NCBI GenBank assembly: GCA_958296235.1
Contig: OY282457.1
Coordinates: 2,173,684 to 2,237,683, forward strand
From: an uncultured Candidatus Binatia bacterium
GTDB lineage: Bacteria; Desulfobacterota; Binatia; Bin18
Direction: 5' to 3'
DNA: 64,000 nt
The stretch's first letter is position 1; every line of letters begins with the position of its first letter. Shown piece after piece: positions 56,859-64,000 of the stretch. The notes under the pieces were generated by a model. It worked only from the letters and a program-made list of their open reading frames with translations. It did not search any database and was not told the origin of the DNA. The position numbers and the translations under genes are program-made.

Positions 56859-58310
56859 TTACTCTAACGACTCTTCTTTCAGAGGAGACTCTTCTGCGGT
56901 GTCTGGGCCTGAAACAGGAAGCGGCTCTTCGCCCTGTTCTTCCGGCTCCGGCTTTTCCCAAAAATCCTCTGGATTCTTATCGAACCGGGAAAAAACATAA
57001 TCCCGCAGAGTAAAGACGGTCTCTCCCCCTGCCGGCATGGCGAAGTGCTTTTCCGTTTCCTCTTGTGTTGTCTGGCCAAGAAAGACAGTCGCGAGTTTTT
57101 CGCCGGTCTCATCTGTGGCGACGAGGGTGACCGCCGGGTCAGCGAGTCCATACAGACTCAAGTCTTCCGGGTTATCGACGGCGATTTCAAATCCGCGGAG
57201 TTCTCGCAGGTCAGCGACAAATTGCCCGAGGGTTGCCGTCTTGAGCGTTCCTTCAGATGTTCTATCAATTTCCCACACGTTCTCTTCCCCGCGCGAGAGG
57301 GTAAATCCCGCTCCCCCTTGGCGCATGACCACGACTTGGCTGATTTTCCCTTCCGGTATGCTGACGACAGCCTTATCTCGAAAATCGGCGACTGATTTAC
57401 TCAGGTCTTTCAGCAGACCCGCGCGCGCAAGATACAGCGTTTCTCCATCGTCACGCTTGAGGTAACGCTGCGTTGTCCCAGCATCCGCGCTTTTCTCGTC
57501 TCCAACAGCAAGCGTCCGCGTTGCATCCTCCCCAAGACGGAGCGAGACAATCAGTTGAGCGGGGTCGAGTCCAAAGGCTGACAGGTCGAGCGACGGTTGC
57601 TCAACGAAGTCTTCTGCCCGGATGCCCTCCAGGGTCGAAAGATAGGTCTGTATAGCGCTGGCGTCGACGGCGTATGGAGCGGGGTGTTCAAACGTCCAAC
57701 CAGCATCCGTCTTGGCCAGAACAATACTGGTCTCGGAGGTATCGATGGCTAGCTGGGTGACTCGGTCTCTCTCAAACGGCAACACCGTTTTGTCTCTCAG
57801 TTCCTTAACCCCTTTGGTGAGTCCTAAGCGAAACGCCTGACGGGTGAGATGAAGCCGCGGATCACCTTCTTTCTGGACATAGACGGAAAACCCGACAGGC
57901 GTGTCCTTGCCAATCGACATTTTTGGCAGTGCCGTGCCGTCCTGCAAGACAAGGCGCACAACAACGGGCGGCTGAGCCAGGCCATACAGGGCGAGGTCGG
58001 TCGGCTCTTGGGGGGTCAGGCTGCGGGTGACCTCTTCGTCGCCCAGGGCGGTCAACATATTATTGACCGTCGTATCGTCGGCTTTCACCTGGATAGGGGC
58101 TGTGAGGTTCCACTCACCCGCTGCGGTCTGTTGCAGACTGATTTCTCGCTCGGGATAGGTCAGGGTCAGCGTATCCACCGCCTCCTTCTCAAATGTCAAA
58201 ATCGTCGGTTTTTCGGCATCCTGTCTGGCTTTTGGCAGCTCAACAAAATAGACATACGCCCCCAGGCCCAGGAGGACGGTCAGCATGAGAATAGTTCGTG
58301 GCACACTCAT
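56859..58310 (-). CDS. DUF4340 domain protein of the ABC/GldG operon
   Basis: 483 residues from ATG 58310 (a GTG at 58355 inside the previous gene is possible; neither has a strong ribosome site). N-terminal transmembrane helix TILMLTVLLGLGAYVYFVEL, then tandem beta-rich DUF4340 modules (LALYGLAQPPVVVRLVL; LSAFGLDPAQLIVSLRL; LSLYGLADPAVTLVA). C-terminal acidic tail. DUF4340 proteins accompany GldG-type ABC operons; their role is unknown. Last gene of a four-gene operon. Confidence 0.87.
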   Translation of the reverse strand: MSVPRTILMLTVLLGLGAYVYFVELPKARQDAEKPTILTFEKEAVDTLTLTYPEREISLQQTAAGEWNLTAPIQVKADDTTVNNMLTALGDEEVTRSLTPQEPTDLALYGLAQPPVVVRLVLQDGTALPKMSIGKDTPVGFSVYVQKEGDPRLHLTRQAFRLGLTKGVKELRDKTVLPFERDRVTQLAIDTSETSIVLAKTDAGWTFEHPAPYAVDASAIQTYLSTLEGIRAEDFVEQPSLDLSAFGLDPAQLIVSLRLGEDATRTLAVGDEKSADAGTTQRYLKRDDGETLYLARAGLLKDLSKSVADFRDKAVVSIPEGKISQVVVMRQGGAGFTLSRGEENVWEIDRTSEGTLKTATLGQFVADLRELRGFEIAVDNPEDLSLYGLADPAVTLVATDETGEKLATVFLGQTTQEETEKHFAMPAGGETVFTLRDYVFSRFDKNPEDFWEKPEPEEQGEEPLPVSGPDTAEESPLKEESLE

Positions 58311-58336
58311 AGCAGCGTAGAGGCGAGACAGACCGC

Positions 58337-59887
58337 TTACCGCCGTCGCCACCACGTGGCGAGTCCAGCAATGAGCAGTATCTCGGGGAGGATCAGGACG
58401 GAGAGATAAAAGACCGTCGTTCCCTGGTCGGCAGTGAGCTGCACCCGCGAGGCGCGAATAGTCCGGGGGCGGATAGAAATAAGCTCTTCTTCCCCGACGA
58501 GCCAGCTCACTGTGTTCAGCAACAAGTCCCGGTTAAAATACTGGCCAATAAACTGGTTGTTGGCAAAACCGGCATTACCAAAGACCACCAGCCGGGCGGT
58601 GTCCTCAAGCTCCTTATCCATCTCTTTCAGATTCACGGTGACCGCGGTAGCCAGCGAGATAGGACCTTTGCGGTCGTGCTCGTCGAGCCGCACGCTTTGT
58701 TTTTGGAACACCTCCTCAAGATCGGTTTCCGCCCAGGCGTTCGGTCCGGTCTGGACCAGGCTGACAGGTGTGGTTCCAGCGCGGCCGTCGGCGTCCGCTT
58801 CAACCGAGCGGGAAATTCCGTAGGTCGTCAGAGCCGCCGAACCACGGCGGCTCAAATCCGCGGTGATCGGATGTTCCCCATAGGTCTGAGCCAACGGGGT
58901 GAGGGTAAACGTCCGACCGCGTAACAGCTGGAGTTGTTCATCGACGATGACATCGTTGCCGACCTGAACCCCCCACTGGGCCAGATACGGAACCAACTCT
59001 GGCGTTGCCCGCGGATTGAGCAAGAAGAGTGCGGCGCCGGCCTTTTTCAAATAGGCGTCGATCAGCTGGGTCTCATGCGCCAGGAGGGAACGCTGCGCTC
59101 CGGCCACGACCAGCAGATTGGCCTCTGCCGGTACGGCGGTATCGGGCGAGAGGACCAATGTGTTGACGGCATAGCCCTCGTTTTCAAGGGCGGTCCTGAG
59201 TTGCCCATAACTCCCGGCCTCCTGGAGGTCCTGGCTGCTGGGCTCTCCATGACCTTCAAGAAAGTAAATGGTTTTCTTGTCCGGGCGAGAGATTTTGATG
59301 ATGCCGTTGGTCAGGTCTTCTTCTGTTGTCCTGTTAACGAGATTGGTCTGGTCCCCATACCGCAACACAACGGTCGGCAGTGTAGTGACCTGGAATCGCT
59401 CGGCCAAGTCCGGGCGCTGATCAGGATCGATGAGCCGGGAGGAAATTTTGTCCGAATCATACTCATAGCTACTCAGCAGTTCGCGTAGCTGCGGGTCCGA
59501 GCCGGCTTGGACAAAGGCGTCAATTTCAAGTTTTTTATCCAACTGACGGAGCACATTCTCTGACTGCGGAGACAGGCTGTAGATATTGGCCTCAGTCAAG
59601 TCGAAGCGGTGATGGTGACGGGTAGACAGATAATTCACCAGGATGAGAATACTGATAAAGAGCAGGGAATAGACCGCAGCGCTGGCTCCGTATTTGGTCG
59701 AGCGCTCACCAAGAAAGGTTTTGACCGACCCTCTGGACGAGACGAGCGCGCCAATCACAGCCACGAGGCCGGTCAGCGTATGCACGAGAACATAGGCTGA
59801 AAAATGGCGGGTCAGAAAGTAGGCCACCCCGGCAAAGAGCAGCAGAATGACCCCAACTACCCCGTAAAACGAACCAAGACGCGCCAT
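58337..59887 (-). CDS. GldG-family ABC-type auxiliary membrane protein
   Basis: 516 residues from ATG 59887. The GGAGG ribosome site lies inside the end of the permease gene, four bases before it. Two N-terminal helices, then HHHRFDLTEANIYSLSPQSE, which is the GldG-family signature, a large periplasmic domain (IYFLEGHGEPS; VVAGAQRSLLAHE), and a C-terminal helix ending TWWRRR. GldG works with an ATPase and a permease; in Flavobacteria the set is needed for gliding, while in other phyla the role is open. Confidence 0.88.
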   Translation of the reverse strand: MARLGSFYGVVGVILLLFAGVAYFLTRHFSAYVLVHTLTGLVAVIGALVSSRGSVKTFLGERSTKYGASAAVYSLLFISILILVNYLSTRHHHRFDLTEANIYSLSPQSENVLRQLDKKLEIDAFVQAGSDPQLRELLSSYEYDSDKISSRLIDPDQRPDLAERFQVTTLPTVVLRYGDQTNLVNRTTEEDLTNGIIKISRPDKKTIYFLEGHGEPSSQDLQEAGSYGQLRTALENEGYAVNTLVLSPDTAVPAEANLLVVAGAQRSLLAHETQLIDAYLKKAGAALFLLNPRATPELVPYLAQWGVQVGNDVIVDEQLQLLRGRTFTLTPLAQTYGEHPITADLSRRGSAALTTYGISRSVEADADGRAGTTPVSLVQTGPNAWAETDLEEVFQKQSVRLDEHDRKGPISLATAVTVNLKEMDKELEDTARLVVFGNAGFANNQFIGQYFNRDLLLNTVSWLVGEEELISIRPRTIRASRVQLTADQGTTVFYLSVLILPEILLIAGLATWWRRR

Positions 59888-59891
59888 ATAA

Positions 59892-60662
59892 CTACCTCCA
59901 GCGCAGCGATTCAACCGAACGCTGGGTCAAGAATAAGGACAGCAGGATAAGGCTGACAAAGTACACTAAGTCTTGCGTATCGATGAGGCCGTTGACCATT
60001 TCGGCAAAGTGCTCGGTGGCGGACAAATAGCGCAAGAGAGGTCCGAGTACCTCACCAGCCGTATCGGCTGGCCAGCCGATAATATACAGCAGCAGGGTGG
60101 CCACCAGCCCGCTCACCGCGGCAATGATCTGGTTTTCGGTAAACGACGAGGTGAGGAGCCCGACGGCAACAAAAGAAGTCGCCAACAGCAACAAGCCGAG
60201 GTAGCCGGCCAGCAGAACTCCAATCTCCGGGTTGCCAAACGCAATCAGCACCGCCGGGTAGACCCCTGTCATACCCAGCATGATGCAGATGAACACAAAA
60301 GAGGCCAGGAACTTGCCCAGCACAATCTCACCCGTGCGGAGCGGAGAGGTCAGCAGGAGTTCGTAGGTGCCGCCTTTTTTTTCTTCCGCATAGGCGCGCA
60401 TCGTGATCATGGGAACGAGAATGACAAGGACAATTGACAGGTTGTGCATCAGCGGGGCGATGACAAACTCGTTCAGGTTCAGCTGATCTGCCGCTCCCTG
60501 CTGGAGTTGGGTATAAATACTGAGCAGCATAGTAAAGCGGGAGAGAAGGTTAAAGAAAAACCAGCCTCCCAACAGGAGAAAGCCGGTCAGAACGACGTAG
60601 GCAATGGGCGACACAAAATACGCCCGCAGCTCTTTGCGAACGATGGTTAAGACGTTTCTCAT
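59892..60662 (-). CDS. ABC-2 type permease
   Basis: 256 residues, six hydrophobic segments (AYFVSPIAYVVLTGFLLLGG; VLVILVPMITMRAYAEEKK; LGLLLLATSFVAVGLLTSSF). MRAYAEEKKGGTYELLLTSP is the typical ABC-2/GldF block. Overlaps the ATPase stop by 4 bp and is followed after 4 bp by GldG. It is the membrane part of the transporter; substrate unknown. Confidence 0.9.
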   Translation of the reverse strand: MRNVLTIVRKELRAYFVSPIAYVVLTGFLLLGGWFFFNLLSRFTMLLSIYTQLQQGAADQLNLNEFVIAPLMHNLSIVLVILVPMITMRAYAEEKKGGTYELLLTSPLRTGEIVLGKFLASFVFICIMLGMTGVYPAVLIAFGNPEIGVLLAGYLGLLLLATSFVAVGLLTSSFTENQIIAAVSGLVATLLLYIIGWPADTAGEVLGPLLRYLSATEHFAEMVNGLIDTQDLVYFVSLILLSLFLTQRSVESLRWR

Positions 60663-61414
60663 TCCGCGGCCTCCTCCACTGTTCCCTCCGTTTCCGCCGC
60701 GCCCGGCTCTTCCTGGGCAATGGCTTTGAGAAACACCTCTTCGAGCGTCTGGCCCTGGGCAAGGTTCTCTATCATATCCTCGGCCACGACTTTTCCAGCG
60801 TTAATAATCACGACTTTCTCACACACCTGAGCGACTTCGGGCAGGATATGCGTGGACAGGATAACCGTGTGTTCGCCGGCAAGCTCTTTAATCAGGGACC
60901 GGATGCCAATAATCTGCTGCGGGTCGAGGCCAACTGTTGGCTCGTCCAGAATGAGGACGCTCGGGTTATGGATAATCGCTTGGGCAAGGCCCACCCGTTG
61001 CCGATATCCTTTTGAAAGATAGCCGGTGACACGAGAAGCCACCTCAGTCAGGCCACAGCGCTCCAGCGCGCGGTCCAAGGCGTCCGGGATATCCGCGCGA
61101 GCCATGCCTTTGATGTGGGCGACAAAACGCAAATATGCGGTGACCGTCATATCGTTATAGAGCGGTGGGGATTCCGGGAGATAGCCGATCCGTTTACGAG
61201 CCTCAAAGGACTCATCAAAGATATCGAATCCGGCCACTTTGACGGTTCCCGTGGTTGCCGGCATAAAGCCTGTAATAATGCGCATGGTCGTGGTTTTCCC
61301 AGAACCGTTTGGTCCGAGAAACCCAAGGATCTGACCTGACTCAGCCTGAAAGGAGATGTCAGACACTGCGGTCAGGTCACCATAGCGTTTGGTAAGATTT
61401 TGTACGTCTATCAT
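60659..61414 (-). CDS. ABC transporter ATP-binding protein (GldA-like)
   Basis: 251 residues. Walker A GPNGSGKTTT, Q-loop GYLPESPPLYNDMTV, signature LSKGYRQRVGLAQAI, Walker B VLILDEPTVGLDP and the H-loop STH. First gene of the operon ATPase, permease, GldG, DUF4340. The C-terminal tail is Glu-rich. Confidence 0.95.
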   Translation of the reverse strand: MIDVQNLTKRYGDLTAVSDISFQAESGQILGFLGPNGSGKTTTMRIITGFMPATTGTVKVAGFDIFDESFEARKRIGYLPESPPLYNDMTVTAYLRFVAHIKGMARADIPDALDRALERCGLTEVASRVTGYLSKGYRQRVGLAQAIIHNPSVLILDEPTVGLDPQQIIGIRSLIKELAGEHTVILSTHILPEVAQVCEKVVIINAGKVVAEDMIENLAQGQTLEEVFLKAIAQEEPGAAETEGTVEEAAE

Positions 61415-61730
61415 GGTTTTGTTGCGCCTGAGAACGGGCCATACATAGGATGATGAAAATCTGCTTTTGGCAGGAATCTTTAAGACCGGTTTCCCGTCTT
61501 GTCAAGTTGACCAGGGGCCAGGGGGCACTGCATCTGCCGCTGTTGGACGTAAAAACTCCGGTGCCATTCATGCCCCTCTCGTTTTTTCTCCTCCAGTGAG
61601 CGCTGAGGGTCTGTCAGGAAAGCCGCCTGCCCGATACTATGACCGGGAGCGCACCTCCCTATTTTTTCACGGCTCTGTACTGAATAGTCATGTCTCCTTT
61701 CACGTCTCACCCTAAGGATGCTGGAAAACG
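61415..61730. other. 316-bp divergent gap between the ABC operon and the ECF sigma gene
   Basis: No gene, repeat family member or clear terminator seen. It must hold the promoters of both operons, but I find no convincing -35/-10 pair. GGCAC...GGTGCC around 61520-61562 is the only inverted repeat and is weak. Confidence 0.4.
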
Positions 61731-62303
61731 GTGGAAGTAAGCGATTGGGAACTCGTCCGGCGTTGCAAGCAGGATGACCGGCAGGCGTTTCAGGAACTGG
61801 TCGAGCGGTATCAGCGAAAGGCTGTCGCAATCGCGCTGGGAATGCTTCATGACCGGGAAGATGCGCTTGAGGTTGCCCAAGAAGCGTTTACCAAGGTTTT
61901 TACGAGCATCGGCAAGTTTAAGGAAGAGTCCAGTTTCTATACGTGGCTCTATCGAATCATTGTAAATCTCTCTATTGATCGACAGCGCCAACGCAGCCGA
62001 AGATCACTGTTTGAGCGACATCAGTCAAGGGGAGAGGACGATGAGGATTGGATTGAGAGTATTCCAGATACGCAGGGCCTTGACCCTTCAGACCAGGTTG
62101 CCGAACGCGAACTTGGACAGCATATCCGGGCCGCTATTGACGAGTTGACGCCTGCCCATAAAGCGGTCATATTACTACGGGCGGTCAAGGGGCTGTCCTA
62201 TGAAGAGATCAGTCAGGTGTTACAGTGTTCCAGAGGAACGGTGATGAGCCGCCTGCACTATGCAAGAAAAAAGCTGCAAAAACGCCTCGGGCACGACCTC
62301 TAA
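61731..62303 (+). CDS. ECF sigma factor, RpoE-like
   Basis: 190 residues from GTG 61731. Region 2 (DREDALEVAQEAFTKVFTSI, FYTWLYRIIVNLSIDRQRQR) and region 4 (LRAVKGLSYEEISQVLQCSRGTV, helix-turn-helix) are complete. It begins a three-gene operon with an anti-sigma factor. Such sigma factors usually direct envelope-stress genes and their own operon. Confidence 0.93.
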   Translation: MEVSDWELVRRCKQDDRQAFQELVERYQRKAVAIALGMLHDREDALEVAQEAFTKVFTSIGKFKEESSFYTWLYRIIVNLSIDRQRQRSRRSLFERHQSRGEDDEDWIESIPDTQGLDPSDQVAERELGQHIRAAIDELTPAHKAVILLRAVKGLSYEEISQVLQCSRGTVMSRLHYARKKLQKRLGHDL

Positions 62304-62407
62304 CCAAGACTTCTGGCCTATGATTCGCATCCGTTGTCAGACACCGCCGCCCTCCTTCCCCCGCGCCGTCAGGTGGGAAGCTCGTTAAGATCAGGATAGC
62401 CCAACGT

Positions 62408-62962
62408 ATGGCGAGTTGTTCTCACCCCTCACAACTCATTTCTCTTGTGTACGACAACGAGCTTGATGAGGCTCGGCATTATGTGGCGGCTTCTCAGATC
62501 GCCGATTGTCCAGCATGTTCCCACCGGATGCAATTGCTCGAACACACGCACGAGGCCCTGTGTCAAACGCTCGACGAGGAAGTCTCTCGTCTTGATTTCT
62601 CAGATTTCTGGCCTCGCATTGAGCAGGGCATGGCAGCCCAACCGCCATCTCCAGCGAGCCAGTGGGCGCACCGTTTTCGACCCTGGCGCATGCAGTGGCA
62701 CGCTCCCCTTTCGTGGCATATTCCGGTGTGGGCAACGACCGTTGGGCTGTGTCTCTTTGCCGCGGCGGTCTCCACTCAGCTCCCGACTTCGAGGGGAGCG
62801 GTCCATATCCAGACTGCCAGGAAGCCGGCGCTCGTAGCCCTCAACAATCAAGCCCAGATCGAATCTCTCTCCGCAACCTCGGCCGTCCTGGTCTGGAATG
62901 AGCCGACGAGTAATGCCACGGTTATCTGGGTCGATGAAACACCGGGGGAAAAGCTGCCATGA
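62408..62962 (+). CDS. Membrane anti-sigma factor, zinc-finger-like
   Basis: 184 residues. N-terminal cytoplasmic region with HYVAASQIADCPAC, an H-x9-C-x2-C arrangement resembling the ZAS/zf-HC2 motif of anti-sigma factors. One transmembrane helix (VWATTVGLCLFAAAV, about 117-132) and a short periplasmic tail follow. Position directly after the ECF sigma gene supports the role. Its end overlaps the next gene (ATGA). Confidence 0.8.
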   Translation: MASCSHPSQLISLVYDNELDEARHYVAASQIADCPACSHRMQLLEHTHEALCQTLDEEVSRLDFSDFWPRIEQGMAAQPPSPASQWAHRFRPWRMQWHAPLSWHIPVWATTVGLCLFAAAVSTQLPTSRGAVHIQTARKPALVALNNQAQIESLSATSAVLVWNEPTSNATVIWVDETPGEKLP

Positions 62963-63447
62963 GTACGCGTCGCCTGTCCTCTCCCGTGCCAGCCATCCTC
63001 GTGTTTTGTCTGTGTACCGCCTCAGCCGCCGCAGGTGATATGGTTCATATCCGTGTTGAGACCGTCCTGGCAACGGACGCCTCACAAGAATTTGATAATC
63101 GTCTGACCGGAATGCGCTCTCAGCTTCTGGCCTTCCGCTATTCGGCCTATCGCCTGGTTCAAGAGGAGCGGCGCAAAGTCGAGTTTGGCAAACAGGCCAA
63201 TTTCTCCCTGCCCGGTGGACGGTTCCTCCAGGTCGTTCCAAAAGAGTATGTGAACGAACAGATTGCGCTGCGCGTGATGCTGATGGAAGGCGCCTCCCCC
63301 TCTCCGCTGATGAGCACCCTGTTATCAATTCCGAATCGGGGCATGCTTTTTGTCGGTGGACGCAAACACCAAGGCGGGACGCTCATCGTTCGTATCGGCG
63401 CGTCGGCGGACACCCTTCCCCCCACAATCATCAAGACGGAAGAATAG
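62959..63447 (+). CDS. Secreted hypothetical protein of the ECF sigma operon
   Basis: 162 residues; ATG 62959 overlaps the anti-sigma stop (ATGA), so translation is coupled. Signal peptide ILVFCLCTASAAA-G, then a beta-rich mature part (VHIRVETVLATDASQEFDNR; GRFLQVVPKEYVNEQIALRV; GGTLIVRIG). I do not recognise a family. Likely a periplasmic sensor or target of the sigma/anti-sigma pair. Confidence 0.75.
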   Translation: MSTRRLSSPVPAILVFCLCTASAAAGDMVHIRVETVLATDASQEFDNRLTGMRSQLLAFRYSAYRLVQEERRKVEFGKQANFSLPGGRFLQVVPKEYVNEQIALRVMLMEGASPSPLMSTLLSIPNRGMLFVGGRKHQGGTLIVRIGASADTLPPTIIKTEE

Positions 63448-63471
63448 CCTCGCTCTGCTCCAGACGCGGCG

Positions 63472-63493
63472 CTTCCGGCAGAATCGCCGGAGG
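63472..63493. terminator. Hairpin between convergent genes
   Basis: CTTCCGGC-AGAATC-GCCGGAGG, in the 75-bp gap between the ECF operon and uppP, which converge. T-run short (CTATTTC), so termination is only likely. Confidence 0.4.
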
Positions 63494-63522
63494 CTATTTC
63501 CCTTGACAGAACGGGAATGCTG

Positions 63523-64000
63523 TTACCCCAGCAGGTGGAATCCTATACTCACCAGACCACCCAGGGGCCATAAATACCACGCAAACAGGTGAAACCGCTC
63601 TTGTTGGACGAGGCGGAGGATGAGAGCAATCGCCGCATAGCCGACGCTGCCGGCGATCACCATACCGGCGACGTAGGGGCCGAAGGGCGGAAGGGCCTGC
63701 TCTTCCAGCTTTGAGACTTCCAGCAGGGTGGCCCCAAGAATAGCCGGAATGGAGATAAGTAAAGAGAAGCGCGCCGCGAGTTCTCTCTTGAGGCCCAGGA
63801 GAATGCCGCCTGTAATCGTTACCCCAGAACGAGATATGCCTGGGATAACGGCAAAGCCCTGAAGGATACCGATGACGAGCGCGTGGAGCGCGGACATCTG
63901 TGTTGTCGGCGGGCGGGCTCCTTGTCCTTTGCCCCACCAGAGCAAGCAACCCGTCAAGAGGAGCATGCAACCGACAACATCGGGCCGGAGGAAAAATGAA
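63523..64000 (-). CDS. uppP: Undecaprenyl-diphosphatase UppP/BacA (partial, N-terminus cut by window edge)
   Basis: C-terminal 158 residues or so of an integral membrane phosphatase that recycles the undecaprenyl carrier and gives bacitracin resistance. The catalytic motif PGISRSGVTITGG is present, with helices such as LLISIPAILGATLLEV and YVAGMVIAGSVGYAAIALIL. The frame continues past base 64000 (LRPDVVGCMLLLTG), so an ATG at 63966 is internal and not the start. Confidence 0.93.
   Translation of the reverse strand, partial: SFFLRPDVVGCMLLLTGCLLWWGKGQGARPPTTQMSALHALVIGILQGFAVIPGISRSGVTITGGILLGLKRELAARFSLLISIPAILGATLLEVSKLEEQALPPFGPYVAGMVIAGSVGYAAIALILRLVQQERFHLFAWYLWPLGGLVSIGFHLLG

Overview
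The window is a chromosomal stretch of a Gram-negative (two-membrane) bacterium with moderately high G+C. Evidence for two membranes is two ExbB/ExbD pairs, an OmpA-type lipoprotein, many Sec/Tat/lipoprotein signals and a periplasmic TPR protein. Coding is dense with short operons. There are no rRNA or tRNA genes, integrases, transposases or CRISPR arrays that I can see. The gene set (CaiB/BaiF CoA-transferase, two full and one vestigial crotonase, an F420-type luciferase-like oxidoreductase, a Ddn-like protein, type-2 IleRS, a Bax1/DUF790 nuclease) would fit an uncultivated deltaproteobacterial- or Tectomicrobia-like lineage. That placement is inference only.

Layout. 1-9.3 kb: ComM/YifB ATPase (cut by the edge), LLM oxidoreductase, metallo-hydrolase lipoprotein, MsrP, CoA-transferase, a crotonase remnant, Bax1-like nuclease, glycosyltransferase and an enoyl-CoA hydratase. 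9.3-13 kb: a DUF5916 outer-membrane protein and a HigB-HigA-SecB-like toxin-antitoxin-chaperone module. 13-27.5 kb: DNA uptake and repair genes (comEC, uvrC, a ComEA-like protein, addB-addA with an ArgA-like acetyltransferase) around a membrane-anchored ferredoxin. 27.8-31.9 kb: rpoD, a gene-poor repeat region that may hold a structured RNA, and a PilJ-domain secreted protein. 32-39.5 kb: metabolic and cell-wall genes (IDH-like, anmK, SCP2, ispD), small membrane proteins with an orphan HicB, pilT, a crotonase and a histidine phosphatase. 39.6-45.2 kb: PadR regulator, then exbB-exbD-vWA-TPR. 45.2-56.8 kb: a molybdoenzyme, a second exbB-exbD pair, ileS and two glycine-zipper lipoproteins. 56.8-64 kb: an ABC/GldG/DUF4340 export-type operon, an ECF sigma/anti-sigma operon, and uppP (cut by the edge).

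The most unusual signal is a 54-bp palindromic element with 17-nt inverted arms. Five full-length copies and one shortened copy occur. Two full copies lie in addB, one in the 5' end of uvrC, and the shortened copy in addA. All four keep the reading frame open (54 bp = 18 codons; the shortened copy is 39 bp = 13 codons). Two further copies bracket an enoyl-CoA hydratase gene; one supplies that gene's stop codon and the start region of the next gene. This resembles in principle the Rickettsia palindromic elements, which insert peptides into proteins, but size and sequence differ from those I know. The second notable system is an ExbB-ExbD operon whose third protein has a TonB-type S-x3-H transmembrane motif joined to a von Willebrand A domain instead of a TonB C-terminus, followed by a secreted TPR protein.
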